A DNA stretch of 64,000 nt from Rhododendron vialii. Lineage: Eukaryota; Streptophyta; Magnoliopsida; Ericales; Ericaceae. Of this stretch, positions 1-12,256 are shown in pieces (positions within the stretch are counted from its first letter, which is position 1; each line of letters opens with the position of its first letter). The notes below the pieces were generated by a model, which saw only the letters and a program-made list of their open reading frames with translations, was not told the origin of the DNA and did not search any database. The translations under genes were made by a program, and so were the position numbers. The stretch covers positions 43,228,501 to 43,292,500 of the forward strand of contig NC_080557.1 of assembly GCF_030253575.1 (NCBI RefSeq), written 5' to 3'.

Positions 1-190
1 CATATTGACTGCTGCTTTTTTGTTTCAGCAGTGCTTGTTTGGCTGTATTCACTGTTCTCAATTTTTCATGTTGGATTTGATGTTTGATTTAGTACTAAAT
101 AAAAATTTGGTGTTGATTGAGGAGATACTGGTACAGACACTATCATCAAGCTCAATCAAGTAGTTACTAATTCTAGTTAACGCGCTGCAG

Positions 191-457
191 GGACCCTTAG
201 CCTTCTACAAAGGATTCATCCCAAATTTTAGCCGGATTGGAATTTGGAATGTTATCATGTTCCTGACTCTGGAGCAAGTAAGATATCTGGATTCTGTGAT
301 TTTGACATATGTCCTCTAGCAAGAAATTTTTAGCAATTACGGCATGCTAAATTCATGCTATAGGAGAGGGTATTTTTGTTTTTCTCGGACTTGAAATTGA
401 CAATCTTTCTTCTTTTGTTTGTAACAGGCCAAGAAATTCTTTGTAATAGCAGTTTAG
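191..457 (+). CDS. UCP: Mitochondrial uncoupling protein / carrier (3' end only, two exons)
   Basis: These are the last two coding exons of a mitochondrial carrier of the plant uncoupling-protein (PUMP/UCP) type, an inner-membrane anion/proton carrier. Exon 191-277 follows a CTGCAG acceptor and encodes [17 protein letters not shown], then [11 protein letters not shown]. It ends at a GTAAG donor. Exon 428-457 follows AACAG and encodes AKKFFVIAV and a TAG stop. The FYKGFIPNF and [15 protein letters not shown] blocks are the C-terminal carrier repeat of UCP1-type proteins. Both exons are in phase 0. The rest of the gene lies before position 1, so completeness cannot be judged. The tail FFVIAV differs from the KSLESS-like ends I know for this family. 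Family assignment is firm; the exact paralogue is not. Confidence 0.85.
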
Positions 458-1510
458 ATGGAACCACATAAATTATCAAATTTGGCAATGGGGGTGCAGC
501 TTTTGATTGCCATATGCCTTCTCATCTCTCAAACATTTTCATAGGAGCGGTACAAGTTCCCTTCTTCCATTAGGCTTTCCATTTCAAATCCAATAGTAAC
601 AAGAAATTCAGGTCTTCGAACTTACGAAACAGACCTAAAGCTTGATATATTCAAAGGTTGCAGTGGAGCACACCCCCTTGTGTTGTACGAGCTGTTTTCA
701 TCTCGGGTTATATCTAATGGAATCTACCATAATAAGCAGAAATGCTATTCCTGTTTAAAATGGGTGAGTTAGAAAGTCATTTGCGAGCATACAAAGTTAT
801 ACGGCAGGTGACAAAAAGTCGGTTACAGGGGTTAAATTATTGATCTACATTCTACATTGGTGGATTCAATATATGTTTATTTGTAACAATACATTAGACG
901 GAGTAATATTTCATGAGCAATGATGTAATTCCTCCATTGAAATTCTACTTGATCTCAAATCCATGATGTAGAATAATGCTTGAGAACACTGTACTGAATC
1001 TCCATTGAACTTCAATTCATATGGTATAGTTCAACTGCCCAGTACTTCAATTCAAACGATCAAGAATCGGGGCTGTCAATGCAAGCTTTTCTCTTACGCC
1101 CTCCCTTCCTGCAATTTTTGGAAGCACCTTTTGCAGTTAACCAGGAAATACATTATCCTCTGTAAGCTTTTGTCTTCTGAGAAATAATCAGAGCAGATTT
1201 CTGTTAACTGAAATCACCTCTCAAGCAAAGAAAATCATTGCCAATTCTAACAAATGGCAATTGTAATTTGCTGCATACTGACCCGACAATGCTTCACGCC
1301 TAGTGTACGAAAATACAGAGACTGGACGGTGCTGTTGAGGGCTGTGGCATCCGCCAGAAGTCCAGTCTCGGTTATGTCCACTGTTCATCTTTTTCCGCCG
1401 CTCATAAACTCCCTAGCCTTGGTACCTGAAGTTTGTTACTTTGATCATTATCAGCATCTGAAAGTGTAACATCCAAGTTCTGGATTGCTTTGTTAGCATT
1501 CAGGAAGTAG
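458..1510. other. 3' UTR of the carrier gene and intergenic spacer
   Basis: The first few hundred bases are expected to be the 3' UTR of the carrier gene. The PPR gene ends on the opposite strand at 1511, so the two genes converge here. The short open frames at 1005-1187 and 1254-1469 resemble no known protein. I see no clear repeat. Confidence 0.5.
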
Positions 1511-3283
1511 TCACCAAAAATCTTTACAGTTGCAACTACCATCCAAGAACCTGTGGTATCTGTTAACATCTCTCACAATAATCTCCCTCTCCACCACTCT
1601 ACTGATGTACTTAAAAGCCTCATGACAATCCCTACAAATCCTCAAATTCTTCACAATCCTCAAAGGCTTCCCTGGTGGTGCCGCTCCACTCACCAACCCA
1701 AAAGCCAATGCCAACTTCTCACTGTGGTACATTAGCGCTTCCTGTTTCTCTCTTTCCCCCACTTCGTGCAACATCTCCTCCCAACGCGGTACATAACCCA
1801 ACTTCCCAATCTCCTGAATCAACTCTGCCAACTTTGCATATATCTCCTCTGTCTTCTCGTGCCTCCGATCCGCAGCCAAAAATACATGAGCCTGTCCTTG
1901 CACTTCGATCCAACTCCTCCCCCCCTTTTTCCTCACCCTTCCATCTTTCATCAGCTTCCTTACTTCCTTAACCTCATCCCACCTTCCAGCACTCGCAAAT
2001 GCATTCGCAACAATCACGTAAGCAGAGTCATCACATGGATCAAATCTCAATAATCTCTTGGCCATAGTCCAAGCCATTTCCACATGACCATGTTGTGCAC
2101 AACTGGATAACAGTGCACGCCACACAGGTGCGTCTGGCTCAAATGGCATCGTCATTGCAATCCTCTCACCATCCTCCAATCGCCCTGCTCGACCCATTGC
2201 ACCCACTAAACACGTATAATGCTCTAACGAAGGCTCCAACCCATAATCAACTCTCATCCTACTCAACCACTGTTCAGCCTCCCCAGCAAAACCCGCATTG
2301 TGAAACGATGAAAGAATCGCTAGGAAGCTATATTCATCCGGCTTAAGCCCCGTATTTTCCATTTCGCCAAACAGCTCCACCACTGAATTCCAATCCCCTT
2401 GTTGTGCAAACCCTGCCATCATTGCATTCCACCCGATAACACTCATCTCTGGCCTCAGCTCATCAAACACCCCTTGAGCCTCCGTTACCAAACCACATTT
2501 CCCATACCCATCAATCAAAGCGGTCCCGACGATAACATTCGAATCAAATCCGGTCACAACCGCATGCCCGTGAATTATCCTACATTGCTCCAACGCAGCT
2601 AGCCCAGCTGCCGCACGAAGGGCTCCCGATACAGAATACATAGTAGACCCAACCCCACACTTCCTCATACCAGAAAAATAAGACAAAGCCTCGACCGGTC
2701 TTGAGTTCTGCGCAAGCCCGACGACGATTGCTGCGTAACAGACTTCGTCTCGTTTGGGAATTTCGTCGAACACCTTCATAGCATGGTCTGGGACGTGGGT
2801 CTTGGAGTATAAATTGATGAGGGCTGAGGCGGTGAAGGGGTGAGTGGAGAGGGAGATCTTAAGAGAGAGAGCGTGGAGTTGGAGGCCGAAGGAGAGAGAA
2901 GGGAGGGAGGCGCAGGACTTGAAGAGGACGGAGAGAGTGCGGTGGTTGGGGAGGGTGGGGTGGCGGAGCATGGAGACGAAGTGAAGGAGAGAGAGGGAGG
3001 AGAGAGAGAAGGCGGAGATGAGGGCGGTCCAGGAGACGACGTTTGGGGAGGGGATGTGGTGGCGGAAGAGGCGGAGGGCGTGGGAGGGTAGGTTCGATTT
3101 GGAGTAGAGGGTGATGAGGTTGTTGAAGACGGAGCGGTCGGTGGTTAGGGTTTTGATGGCTTGGGCGTGGGCGCGGCGGGGGTCGGCGGTTTTGGGTGGT
3201 GGTGGCGGAGGTGTTTTTGCCGTTGGGGGGGCGGTTGACGACGGGGACCACGTTTCATCGTCAGCATTGAGAGATGAGAGCAT
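1511..3283 (-). CDS. Pentatricopeptide repeat protein, E-DYW class (organelle RNA editing factor)
   Basis: This intronless 590-residue protein belongs to the PLS-DYW subfamily, whose members bind organelle transcripts and direct C-to-U RNA editing in mitochondria or plastids. The first ~45 residues are Pro-rich, followed by PPR motifs (for example VFNNLITLYSKS, VVSWTALISAF, SALINLYSK, VGTALIDGYGKCG, VIGWNAMMAGFAQQG, HYTCLVGAMGRAGR). The E region contains the PG-box core GRSWIEV. The DYW deaminase domain holds the zinc/catalytic HSE at about residues 520-522 and CRDCH at about 550-554. A second zinc cluster, CNC, sits near 584-586. The protein ends in DFW rather than DYW, a known variation. 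The start is the first ATG of the frame. I cannot name the editing site or a specific orthologue, and organelle targeting is inferred from the family only. Confidence 0.93.
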   Translation of the reverse strand: MLSSLNADDETWSPSSTAPPTAKTPPPPPPKTADPRRAHAQAIKTLTTDRSVFNNLITLYSKSNLPSHALRLFRHHIPSPNVVSWTALISAFSLSSLSLLHFVSMLRHPTLPNHRTLSVLFKSCASLPSLSFGLQLHALSLKISLSTHPFTASALINLYSKTHVPDHAMKVFDEIPKRDEVCYAAIVVGLAQNSRPVEALSYFSGMRKCGVGSTMYSVSGALRAAAGLAALEQCRIIHGHAVVTGFDSNVIVGTALIDGYGKCGLVTEAQGVFDELRPEMSVIGWNAMMAGFAQQGDWNSVVELFGEMENTGLKPDEYSFLAILSSFHNAGFAGEAEQWLSRMRVDYGLEPSLEHYTCLVGAMGRAGRLEDGERIAMTMPFEPDAPVWRALLSSCAQHGHVEMAWTMAKRLLRFDPCDDSAYVIVANAFASAGRWDEVKEVRKLMKDGRVRKKGGRSWIEVQGQAHVFLAADRRHEKTEEIYAKLAELIQEIGKLGYVPRWEEMLHEVGEREKQEALMYHSEKLALAFGLVSGAAPPGKPLRIVKNLRICRDCHEAFKYISRVVEREIIVRDVNRYHRFLDGSCNCKDFW

Positions 3284-3350
3284 TCTCCCTTCGTGTACTT
3301 GGTCAATTTACTCCCAGGGTGGGGCAGTCCAGTGCTCAGGGCAGTTGATA

Positions 3351-3579
3351 CTCCCTCCGTCCCGGTTTGTTTATCTTTTCTATTATTTGTGACTTTCTAT
3401 AAAATTATTTGTATGTTTCAATTTGTAATGATTTTTATATGCAATATGGATCTTGTTTAATAGATCTCAATTAATTTTATATATTTTTTAAATTATGTAA
3501 AATATTATAGATTTTGATATAAATGAACAATTTTTTGAAGGACATGTGTGTCAAAATTAGACAAACAAATTGGGACGAG
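3351..3579. mobile_element. Stowaway-like MITE (degenerate 3' end)
   Basis: The left end reads TA-CTCCCTCCGTCCC, the classic Stowaway terminus. The right end has a decayed inverse (acaaattgggacgagg). The interior is AT-rich and non-coding, about 70 bp upstream of the PPR start codon. Confidence 0.6.
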
Positions 3580-5276
3580 GTCAAGGTTCGAGCTGTGTTA
3601 TCGATGTACCTTCGAACCTCGTCCTCGGGCGATTCCTGGCTGTGTTTCTCGAGCTCTTGGTGGGACAGTAGTAGCCATGGCTCTTCGGTCTCTTTTCGGG
3701 TCTGTCGCCGCTTTGGAGTCCTTATGGCTTCACCCGAAAAGAGCTGATACGCCTGGTTGCCCCCTCTTTCCCCCTTTAGAGTAGCAAAAAAACCAAAAAA
3801 ACTTAAGACAGTTTTGTAGGAAATACTGTTTAACCCATGAACTGTGGGCCCGCAAGCTGCTCTAAAATCTAAGTGGATTTCATCCCAGCTGAAAAATTGG
3901 ATAATTTGAACCATTTATTTTACAGAATTCAACTAAGTTAATTATGTAGAAGATCAAGTTTGTCACAGATCAACAACTCTGGAACCGAATTACTCCTATA
4001 TTATTTTCGGAAAAAGGAACAACCAATGTGTCTTCAGAATTGCACTTTGAATACATTTCATTCGTTGATGTAGGTATCGATATCTGATCAACTATTTTTA
4101 TTTTATTTTTGCAAAGATGTTATCATCGTGAAATTCTCTAACGCAAACGGTTCAAGACTATTTTTTGGACTCCGAATGAATCCCAATTTAAACATGACCA
4201 AAAAGAAAAAGCCTAATGCAAAGACAGCACCAGCCCCCAAGTCCAAGCATCTTCAATCTCCAAAGTTTTCATCCATCCTTAATCTGGGTTAGACTATCAC
4301 AGACGAGACTCGCCTGGGCTCTCATCGAGACCAACTCACTTCTCTCTCCTTAACGTCTGGTAGCATTGCCCCACCACTCTGCCTATCTTCTTGTGGCCGG
4401 GTTGGGTCATTCTTCACTCCTGTTACAAGAGAGACCTCTCTTCGCATACAACTTCAAAGAAAAAGTCCACATACTAAAAATTAATAGAACGAGTTTTCCA
4501 AAGTAGCTCAGGTGACAATTTTAGGTAAAAAGCCAATTCATTCCTCTAAAAAAGTCTCAACATGACTTTTTTCGAAACTACTTGTCTTTTTAGCACTTTT
4601 AGTCAACTCATTTATCTTAAAAAACCTTTAGCACTTTTGGCAAACAACTTGACTTTTTTTGAGAAACGACCCCTAATAAGTAGGTAAGACTTGGAACATG
4701 TCAGAATCAAAACTTGATTTATTAGAAAGTAAGAGTACTTTGATTCCAAGCCCACTCCAAGGATACGATAAAATCACAAACCAATGTACAAGTATAGGAC
4801 AAAACGAGGTTTGAATAGGCAATGGGGCAGCCAAAAAAGAAGAAATAATATTTCCATCAGTCTAAGAGCAGAGAGCGGACCCGGGGACCCTGCCGAGCAG
4901 CACCCCTGCCGAGCGGGTGCCGAGCGGCCAATCCGGCCGTTCATCTCGGAATCAACGGCCCGAATCGAAACATCTTTTTCCTTTTCTTTTTCTTTTTTTT
5001 TAAATCCGTTCGGTACCTTTACATCCGGGCCATCCAAAACACTTTTGGACGGCCGAGATGCGCTCGGCACCGCTGCCAAGCACCTCTGCTTGGCAGCATC
5101 TCCCAATCCGCAGAGAGCTTCGTCTTTTTTACAGTAACAAATAACAAACCAAAATAGAATACCATAAATGTTAAAGTCTAGATTACAAATGGAATTTAAA
5201 AAATGTGGATTTAAAATGAATTTATACAATTACGGAAGTGTAACAACATACAAACGACTACACCCGATTCTCCATT
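3580..5276. other. Intergenic region with GC-rich fold-back fragment
   Basis: This lies between two minus-strand genes. At 4870-5110 a GC-rich block (ccgagcggccaatccggccg ... ggacggccgagatgcgctcgg) belongs to the GGCCGTCC-type fold-back family also seen near 13.0, 23.6, 24.2, 41.8 and 57.1 kb. The block 3590-3780 resembles no protein I know. No gene is supported. Confidence 0.5.
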
Positions 5277-8200
5277 TCATGCAGAACGGAATTCATAGCT
5301 CTCACCATCTTCTATCCCAAACATTTCCCGATTGTCCTTCCTCACATCGATTTGCTCGGAGTAATGAGCAGTGGAAACAGCACGAACATTGTTTTTCTCT
5401 CTAAAATCTTTCCGAATTCCCCATAACACTTCACCACATTGCTTCATAGAGGGTCTTGACTGTCTATTAGGTGCAAGGCAGTGTCGAGCGAGTCTTAGAA
5501 CCTTTTCCAAGGCCTCTATTGATGCTGGGCTTCTTTGCAGCCTCGGATCCATTGCCACTACTGCACAGCCTTCTTTTAATGCTTGCAGTGCCTGCAGACA
5601 AAGATGATCCTTACTAATTACTCGTTTTTTTCTTTTATAACTTAGGCGTCCGGGTCAGCTTACGCGCATCTCGTCTTATCCTAGGGGGACTAATTTCTTT
5701 TTTTCTTTTTGGTAATTGATGCATTTTATAAACAACCAACCAAAAACAACAGAACCCTCTACACAGATGAACTGTACTAAGCAAACCTACTACAAACTAC
5801 AAAAAATAATCAATTCCTCTAAGGAGCAGTACTTCCCAAAATTCTAGGAGAGATATTCCAAAGATGGCATAGTCTTTAGTTCTCTGCTGAATTTGGGAGA
5901 TGTCTCCAAGTGCAGACTGAAAGCCTCATGTTGTCCTCTATGCATGCAAAAATACCATTAGGAATCATTGAAAGTAAAAGTTTCTCAATAGAAGAACCAC
6001 CGAAAGTAAGAAAACAAGTACTTGTGAATAGAAGAAGTTGCATTCTAGTTGAATCGTCTTGGTAGAATTGCACAAAAATCCATATTTCCCGGTATAAAGC
6101 TTATCAAAACTGACTCAACTGATACTCCAATACTAAAAATGCTTCTTAATCTAATCAAGGGAAGCTCACAGAAGGCAGTAGAAGTAAATACTGGAAGCGC
6201 AACATATTCGTAAGACACAGTTATTTTGGATTGTAGATAGGATAAAATGGAGAAGAAAGTATGATGTGGTACAATACTATGGTTTTAATTGTCTATTTGC
6301 ACACGAATCTTGAACGATTTCTAAATTAGATAAGGTGTTTTAGTTCAAGGAATTAGTGTACTAAAGTTCGGGATATACTACTGAAATTTGCATTCAGATA
6401 GTGGATAATGTTGATTTTATAGAGCTCAACAATGTAGCTCCCAAATTTTAGCATCATAGAAATCACGTCATGAATTTCTGGACTGGCAGTATTAGGATAT
6501 GGAATTTGGATATGACATATCATCTAAGCTTATATTTTTGTGAATTCTAAACGGACTTTGAATTTGACAGGGTAGATGAGATTTTATCTAGTCATAGCAG
6601 ATATATTTATGTCACCAAGAGTAGAATAGTCTAGCTTATATAGATAGTAAAGAGTTTAACGAAGAAATGTAGCTCAGAACATATTACCATATGAATGTTT
6701 CCACTTAATTGATGTAAATCTTCCGCATCTGCAAGATTTGTCCATTCTTTTTCTTCGTTTGCATCAGTTATTTATGTGTGCTCAGGATACGATTATAACT
6801 TCCAGACAATTTTTTGGTAGGTTTGTTGAATTTAAGGATTGGGGAATGACTTTGAAAGCAGGAATATTATGATGTCTATGTTGGGAATATAGGGCAGTAA
6901 TTAGCCTAGTTCATTTTGCTACATCTAGAAAATCATTTGTATTCTTCCTACTACTCATATTTAAATAGTGATTATTGGATAATACAACCATGTACTAATG
7001 CCGACATATAATTCTCTGAAAAAGTTCAGGAACCAGGTTGAATGAACAAGTTCATTCAGCCAACAGTAGAGATGGTCCTTAAACATACTGTCCTGATTAA
7101 GTTATAAGACCTCTTCTATGGCATATCAGATAGAGAATCTGTGTTCGACTTTTAACTCATAATTCAAGCACTTCTATCCTAGTTCCCTAATACCTACTGT
7201 TTCCTTTCTTTCTTCTTCCATGGGAGTTCTTTATACTTGGTACTCATTACCTTACCCTAGAATCAACGTTTATGTCGTGGGATAGTGAGATTCAACCTAA
7301 TGCTGCTAAAAGAAAATTCCATAAGCTAATGCTTTTATGATCATGTAGCTTTGCATGACATGCTTACCCATCTTGTTGTGATTCTTTCTTTGATAGGTCT
7401 CTCTGATTGAACGGGTTGCCTTCCAGTCATCAGTTCTACAAGCACCACTCCAAAGGAGTAAACATCGCTCTTTTCTGTAAGTTCGTACGTACTGATGTAT
7501 TCAGGATCCAAGTACCCGACTGTTCCCCTGACTTGGGTCAAAACGTGGCTTGCCCCTGGATCCTCAGAAGCTAATCTTGCAAATCCAAAATCAGCAACCT
7601 TGGCACGGAATTTCTCTGTGATAAGGATGTTTGACGCTTTTATGTCTCGGTGGATTATTGGACGATCTGTGACATAAGTGATCAAAACTCATCATTTCAT
7701 CGTTTTTCACAATCAATAAGTTAATTTAAGTCTTAAAGAGTAACTACAATGATCGACTAGCTTGCCCACGAAATGTCCTCCTTTTGCATTTCTTTTTTTA
7801 AATAGGGGCTCCTTTTGCAATTCAGGCTACCAAAATTTGAAGGCCAAAGAGTACACAGGAATGGTTTCAACCTCTTTCAATTGGTCGGTATCATAGGATC
7901 GAAGTTTTAGCTTTGTTTTGGTCATCTTAAAAAGGTTCAGTGAATGATAAAATTATTTTGATTTAAATAAGTAGTAGTTAATACCAAAAGCTCATACAAT
8001 ACCTGTGTACATGTGCAGATATGTAACAGCATGAGCTACATCAATTGCAATGTCAAGGCGTTCTGCCATTTCAAGCTCACTTCGACTTTTACCTGCACCA
8101 AATATCATTGTCCTGATCTCAACTTTCCCAAATGAACTTATGGTCAAACGCTGTAGTCTTACAAGTGTAGAAAGTAGAAACTGATTTGTTTTAACAGGTG

Positions 8201-10199
8201 ACAGTTATAGTGGACATTTCTGAATAGGTTCAGCTCAACTTGATAGTCTCAGAATAGATAGTTGAAAGAAGTAAAACAACTGCATCTACTACCTTCTTGC
8301 AAATCTAACTTTTTCACTAAAATGTTTTTATGCAGAAAGAGCGCTTAGTTGTAAATGTTCTTCATGTTCATGTTCTGCATTTTAGTGTTGGCAACATGTT
8401 GCTTGACTTACCATCCAAATGCTCCCGCAGTGTACCATTGCCAACATATTCAACAACAATAATTCGTTCATCACCATCCTCTATATATCCAAGTAGCCTC
8501 ACCAAATTTAGATGTTCAATCTTCGATAAGGCAAGGATTTCATTTTTAAACTCAGCAAAAAGGCGATCCTCGTGCATTTCCTGCTGTAAAAGTTCAGTGT
8601 CAGTCAAGCATGCATACTTGTATTAATTTGCCCTGCGATTATGGTACTATTCTACCCATACCAAAGATTATCGAATTAAAGGCGCCTATAATGTTCTGGA
8701 CTTTACCGTTGTGTTAAAATCCACCTGATATGAAGTTTAGTCAATGCTACTAATTGGTGGTACTGCTAAAATATATGTTTGCACTTCATGTAATGGCATA
8801 CTAATTTTCCAAATGGGTTACCGTTTTAGCCCGCTTTACAGCAACAAAAGATCCATCCTTCAGCTTCCCCTTGTATACCGTCCCAAAGCTTCCCTCTCCG
8901 AGTATATTTTTCAGAGAGAAATTACCTGTTGCCTTGGAAATTTCTTCAAGGGAATAAGTAACAGTGCCTGCCTGTGACCTTGTGGAATCAAATGAAACAC
9001 TGGAATAAGAATGCTTAAAGCTCAACGGAATCTTGCTTCTGCTTCCTGTTGAATTATCTGTGGAAGCTGCAAATTACAGGCAAGAATGGATTAACCAATC
9101 ATTAAAACACCGTTCGCCACAACCAGAAAGTAATTGGAATTTTGAATTCAGATTCCAACTTTGGACTACTGTGAGTGTGATAAACACACAAAGAGGTCAT
9201 TTAATTCCTCAGGTCATCAGCAAATCAGTATCAACAGTCAATAAAATCTAACCTGAATTTTGCAGGGGATAACTACAACCTAGTGCCATGTTAGGTTTTC
9301 GAATTTGCTAACAGAAAGGACATTAAAGGGAAACGCAATTACTACTGCATGGGATGAGGACTATCAAGAAAGGCAAGGAAAAGATATCCTATCACGTGTT
9401 AGGCTAGGACCAAATTGGATTGTTGTTATTGCACACTTCATGTTTATATCAGCAATTTGCGATCCTATCCCGATTCCCATCACCTCCTACAATTGAGTTA
9501 TCCCACTGTCATGAATATAGTATTCCCTATCATGCCATTGTCTAATTGGGCACGCCCTCAAGCAAACTCACACTCCAACTCCCAAAACAACCAGAGAACA
9601 AACACGGAGCAAGAAGGAAAACCATTGAGCTTTCCGTTCCAACTACCATCTTCACTGTCTTAATTCATCCATCCTCCCTTTTGTTCGGTTCAGGCCCGGA
9701 CACCAAAGTTATTTGAAAAAATTCAAACGTGTCCTAATAGAACTTAATTTTCTATGACAAATACACAACTTTATAAACTTAATTTTCGAGCTGAGACCTT
9801 AGAAGGGAGCAAACCCTATGACCGCCAATCCCCTCGGATTTCTTTTCCCTTAACTATTATTTCCCCTCCTCAAAACCCAGATCAAAATATAGCACAAACA
9901 GGGAATCAAAGGCTGCCAATTATGCTAATTCACCATACAAAAAAAATGAACTGAATATCTAAGTTGAGGCAACTTCAGATCAATAACTTACCAGAAGGAA
10001 TCCCTATCACTTGACTAGCAGGTTTTTCGTCAGCATCATCAGTATTGGAGCAGCCCTTTCTCTGCCAAAAGAAAACTGCAGCTCTGAAACGACTTAACAC
10101 AGACTGGGTTTTCTTCTTGAGGAACGTTCCGGCAAAATTGTGGTCCTTATTCGCGTCGCCGGAGCTGATGATCCTCCGCGGACTGGAGGTCTTCTTCAT
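5277..10199 (-). CDS. CRCK: Calmodulin-binding receptor-like cytoplasmic kinase (CRCK family), six exons
   Basis: Ser/Thr kinase of 441 aa without signal peptide or membrane span. Exons (minus strand): 10199-9992, 9066-8822, 8580-8412, 8092-8003, 7666-7368, 5591-5277. All have GT-AG borders and keep frame (1326 nt). Residues 1-100 are basic and Ser-rich. The kinase domain starts near 107 with the Gly loop [11 protein letters not shown] (126-136), VAVKRAK with Lys147, HRDIKASN (HRD 243-245), DFGFAR (263-268) and [10 protein letters not shown], so it is an RD kinase. The blocks [32 protein letters not shown] and [10 protein letters not shown] match the Arabidopsis CRCK1/CRCK2 group, whose members bind Ca2+/calmodulin around kinase subdomain II. 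That binding is family knowledge, not visible here. Intron 5 is 1.8 kb and holds a SINE-like fragment. Exon 3 has a tandem CAGCAG acceptor. The upstream substrate and pathway are unknown. Confidence 0.92.
5618..5697 (-). repeat. SINE-like 3' fragment in CRCK intron 5
   Basis: The block gcgtccgggtcagcttacgc followed by gcatctcg is shared, in diverged form, with sequences near 22050, 23380, 42270 and 45235. It is preceded by a T-run, that is, a poly(A) tail on the minus strand. Confidence 0.4.
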
Positions 10200-11411
10200 C
10201 TGCAGAGCCGGCGGCCGGCGGAGTAATTGCTACGATCAGATTATATTTGCTGAAAATTCAGAGCAACTTGGCGACAGGTGAAGTGGTGCTGTCTAGAAAT
10301 TTATTGATTAATCAATAGTACTAGATGGGTATGAACTATGTAGCGAATTAAGACTGGTTCAATTTAACGTGTGATGTTTAAAAAATAAAAGACAGTTTGG
10401 TATTTGGATCAGAGAGAAATTTATTCACCGCTCCACTGTGAACAAAATTTTTTTAAAGCAGCAACCAATTGTAACGGTTCAGATTTTAATAAAAAAGTTA
10501 CCCGAAAAACACTTTTGAACGATCGCGATTGGCTTCGTAACCGACTATTCACGGCTCCGCCGTTAAAAAGATTCTCTTTGAATTATCTTTTTATTATTTG
10601 TTACCGGAGTTTGGGATTTGAATGACATCATATATTTTTTTCTTGAACATGCATGTAATTTTTGTGTTTGTCGATTGGAATACATATACTCCACATGTTT
10701 ATGCTTTGTCAATGAAGTATCTTAAGAAAATTGACAACATAAAATGGCCTGAATTTTATATCAAATCAAGTCAAAGTTAATTAAATGATAAAATACTAAA
10801 ATATTAAATAGTGTATCAATAAGAAACAAGTTTACATAGTGCAAAGATCGATAATGATTTTTTGAACCAAGGTCCATCTACGCAAAATAGATCCATCCCG
10901 TAGAAATTGGAAAATGTTTGAATTCAAAAGGAATAGGTCAAAAGGACTAGAATGAATATACTGTACTAGACATAGACATTTTCTCGCGGGGAAATTGGAC
11001 GTGTAGCAAAATTATGAGTCGTATAGTAATACTCTATTATATTACCGCGGGTCAAAATTCAAAAACGAGAAAAAGAAAAGGGAGGATTACCGGCAGGTGG
11101 TGCTCAGTGGGCTTAAAATTCCCACTTTCATGGTGTGTAGTTTTGACTTTTGAAATCCCCAATACATGACATGTACGTACAATAGTATTGACCACCAAGA
11201 CATGGTAACATAACTTCTCCAGACCATTCTACCCTTATACCCACCATCTCCTATTGATGCTCTCTCTCATCTCTCTCTCTCTCTACAGATAAGAGAAAAA
11301 CAGATGACAGATCTATCTCACTACAAGAAAAGCCCTGGCGTAAAAATTCTGTCTTCCGTCAAATAATTCTCAACTCCAAATCTCTCTCTCCCTCTCTCTT
11401 CACCTGAAATT
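10200..11411. other. CRCK upstream region and CT-rich spacer
   Basis: The first few hundred bases should contain the CRCK promoter and 5' UTR, but I see no clear TATA box. At 11260-11400 there is CT-microsatellite sequence (ctctctctcat, ctctctctccctctc) that looks like a plant 5' leader. No coding region follows it, because a hAT-like element begins at 11412. Confidence 0.4.
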
Positions 11412-12186
11412 TAGGGATGGCAATTTCGGCCGACCTGACCCAACCCGATCCAACCCGATCCATTCCCCGCCCCAAATGGATAGAGGATTTGGAGATTATT
11501 TGGGGATTGGGTAGGGCATGGAGATAAATTTTAAAACAAAGTGGGGAATGGGTAGGGGGTGGATATAAGTTAGTACCCGCCCCATCCCCGCCCCGATCCC
11601 TGCCCCACTAGCCTACTATATATAATTATATATACATAAGTTAGGGTTCCCGATGTTTGCGTATAGGCACTTCAAGTTTCTACTGTATAAGTACTTCAAG
11701 TTTTATGCTGGGAATCGACTGTTTGTGCTCCGTTTTTTAGAGTTCCTAATGCTCTATTGGTCTTGTTTGTTTGAAACTGTTTTTATTTCAATTTGGTTTG
11801 TAATGCACTATGGCAACAGCTATGTGATTGTGTTAATTTAAATTTGGTTTGTAATGGCATTATGGCAGCGATGTGATTATTTTTATTTCGATTTGGTTTG
11901 TACTGGCACTATGGCAGCAACTGTGGCTGTTTTCCTTGACATTTGTTTTTCTTTTTTTTGAATTTAGTTTCATGGTTTGTATTTTCTAAATTCTAATGGC
12001 AGGTGACTTTTTTTTTTTATAAATGTTTTGAAATCTTTGGATTCCCGATTTTCCGTTTGGGGCCGGGATGGAGGGTAAAAATAAATCACCGGTGGGAATC
12101 GGACGGAGATGGGGAGGGATTTGGATTTAGGGATCGGGGACGGGGATAGTGGTATCCACCCCCGACCCTTCCCATTGCCATGCCTA
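11412..12186. mobile_element. Non-autonomous hAT-like element with 8-bp TSD
   Basis: The termini are inverted repeats: TAGGGATGGCAAT at the left and ATTGCCATGCCTA at the right. Both ends are flanked by the 8-bp direct repeat CTGAAATT (11404-11411 and 12187-12194). Subterminal parts are rich in ccccgccccatcccc-type repeats. The 775-bp element has no transposase. An 8-bp TSD is diagnostic of the hAT superfamily. Confidence 0.85.
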
Positions 12187-12256
12187 CTGAAATTGAAGGG
12201 TTTGGAGTTGACTCTCTCTTTCTCTCGACCTGAAATTGAAGGGTTTGGAGTTGACG
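12187..12256. repeat. Short tandem duplication beside the hAT element
   Basis: The 26-bp block CTGAAATTGAAGGGTTTGGA plus GTTGAC occurs at 12187-12212 and again at 12231-12256, separated by CT-rich sequence. The first copy includes the right target-site duplication of the hAT-like element. Confidence 0.8.

Noticed and set aside
2840..3251. Overlapping open frames on both strands at the PPR N-terminus
   Set aside because: Shadows of the GC-rich 5' part of the PPR gene. Gly/Glu-rich or Pro/Arg-rich translations only.
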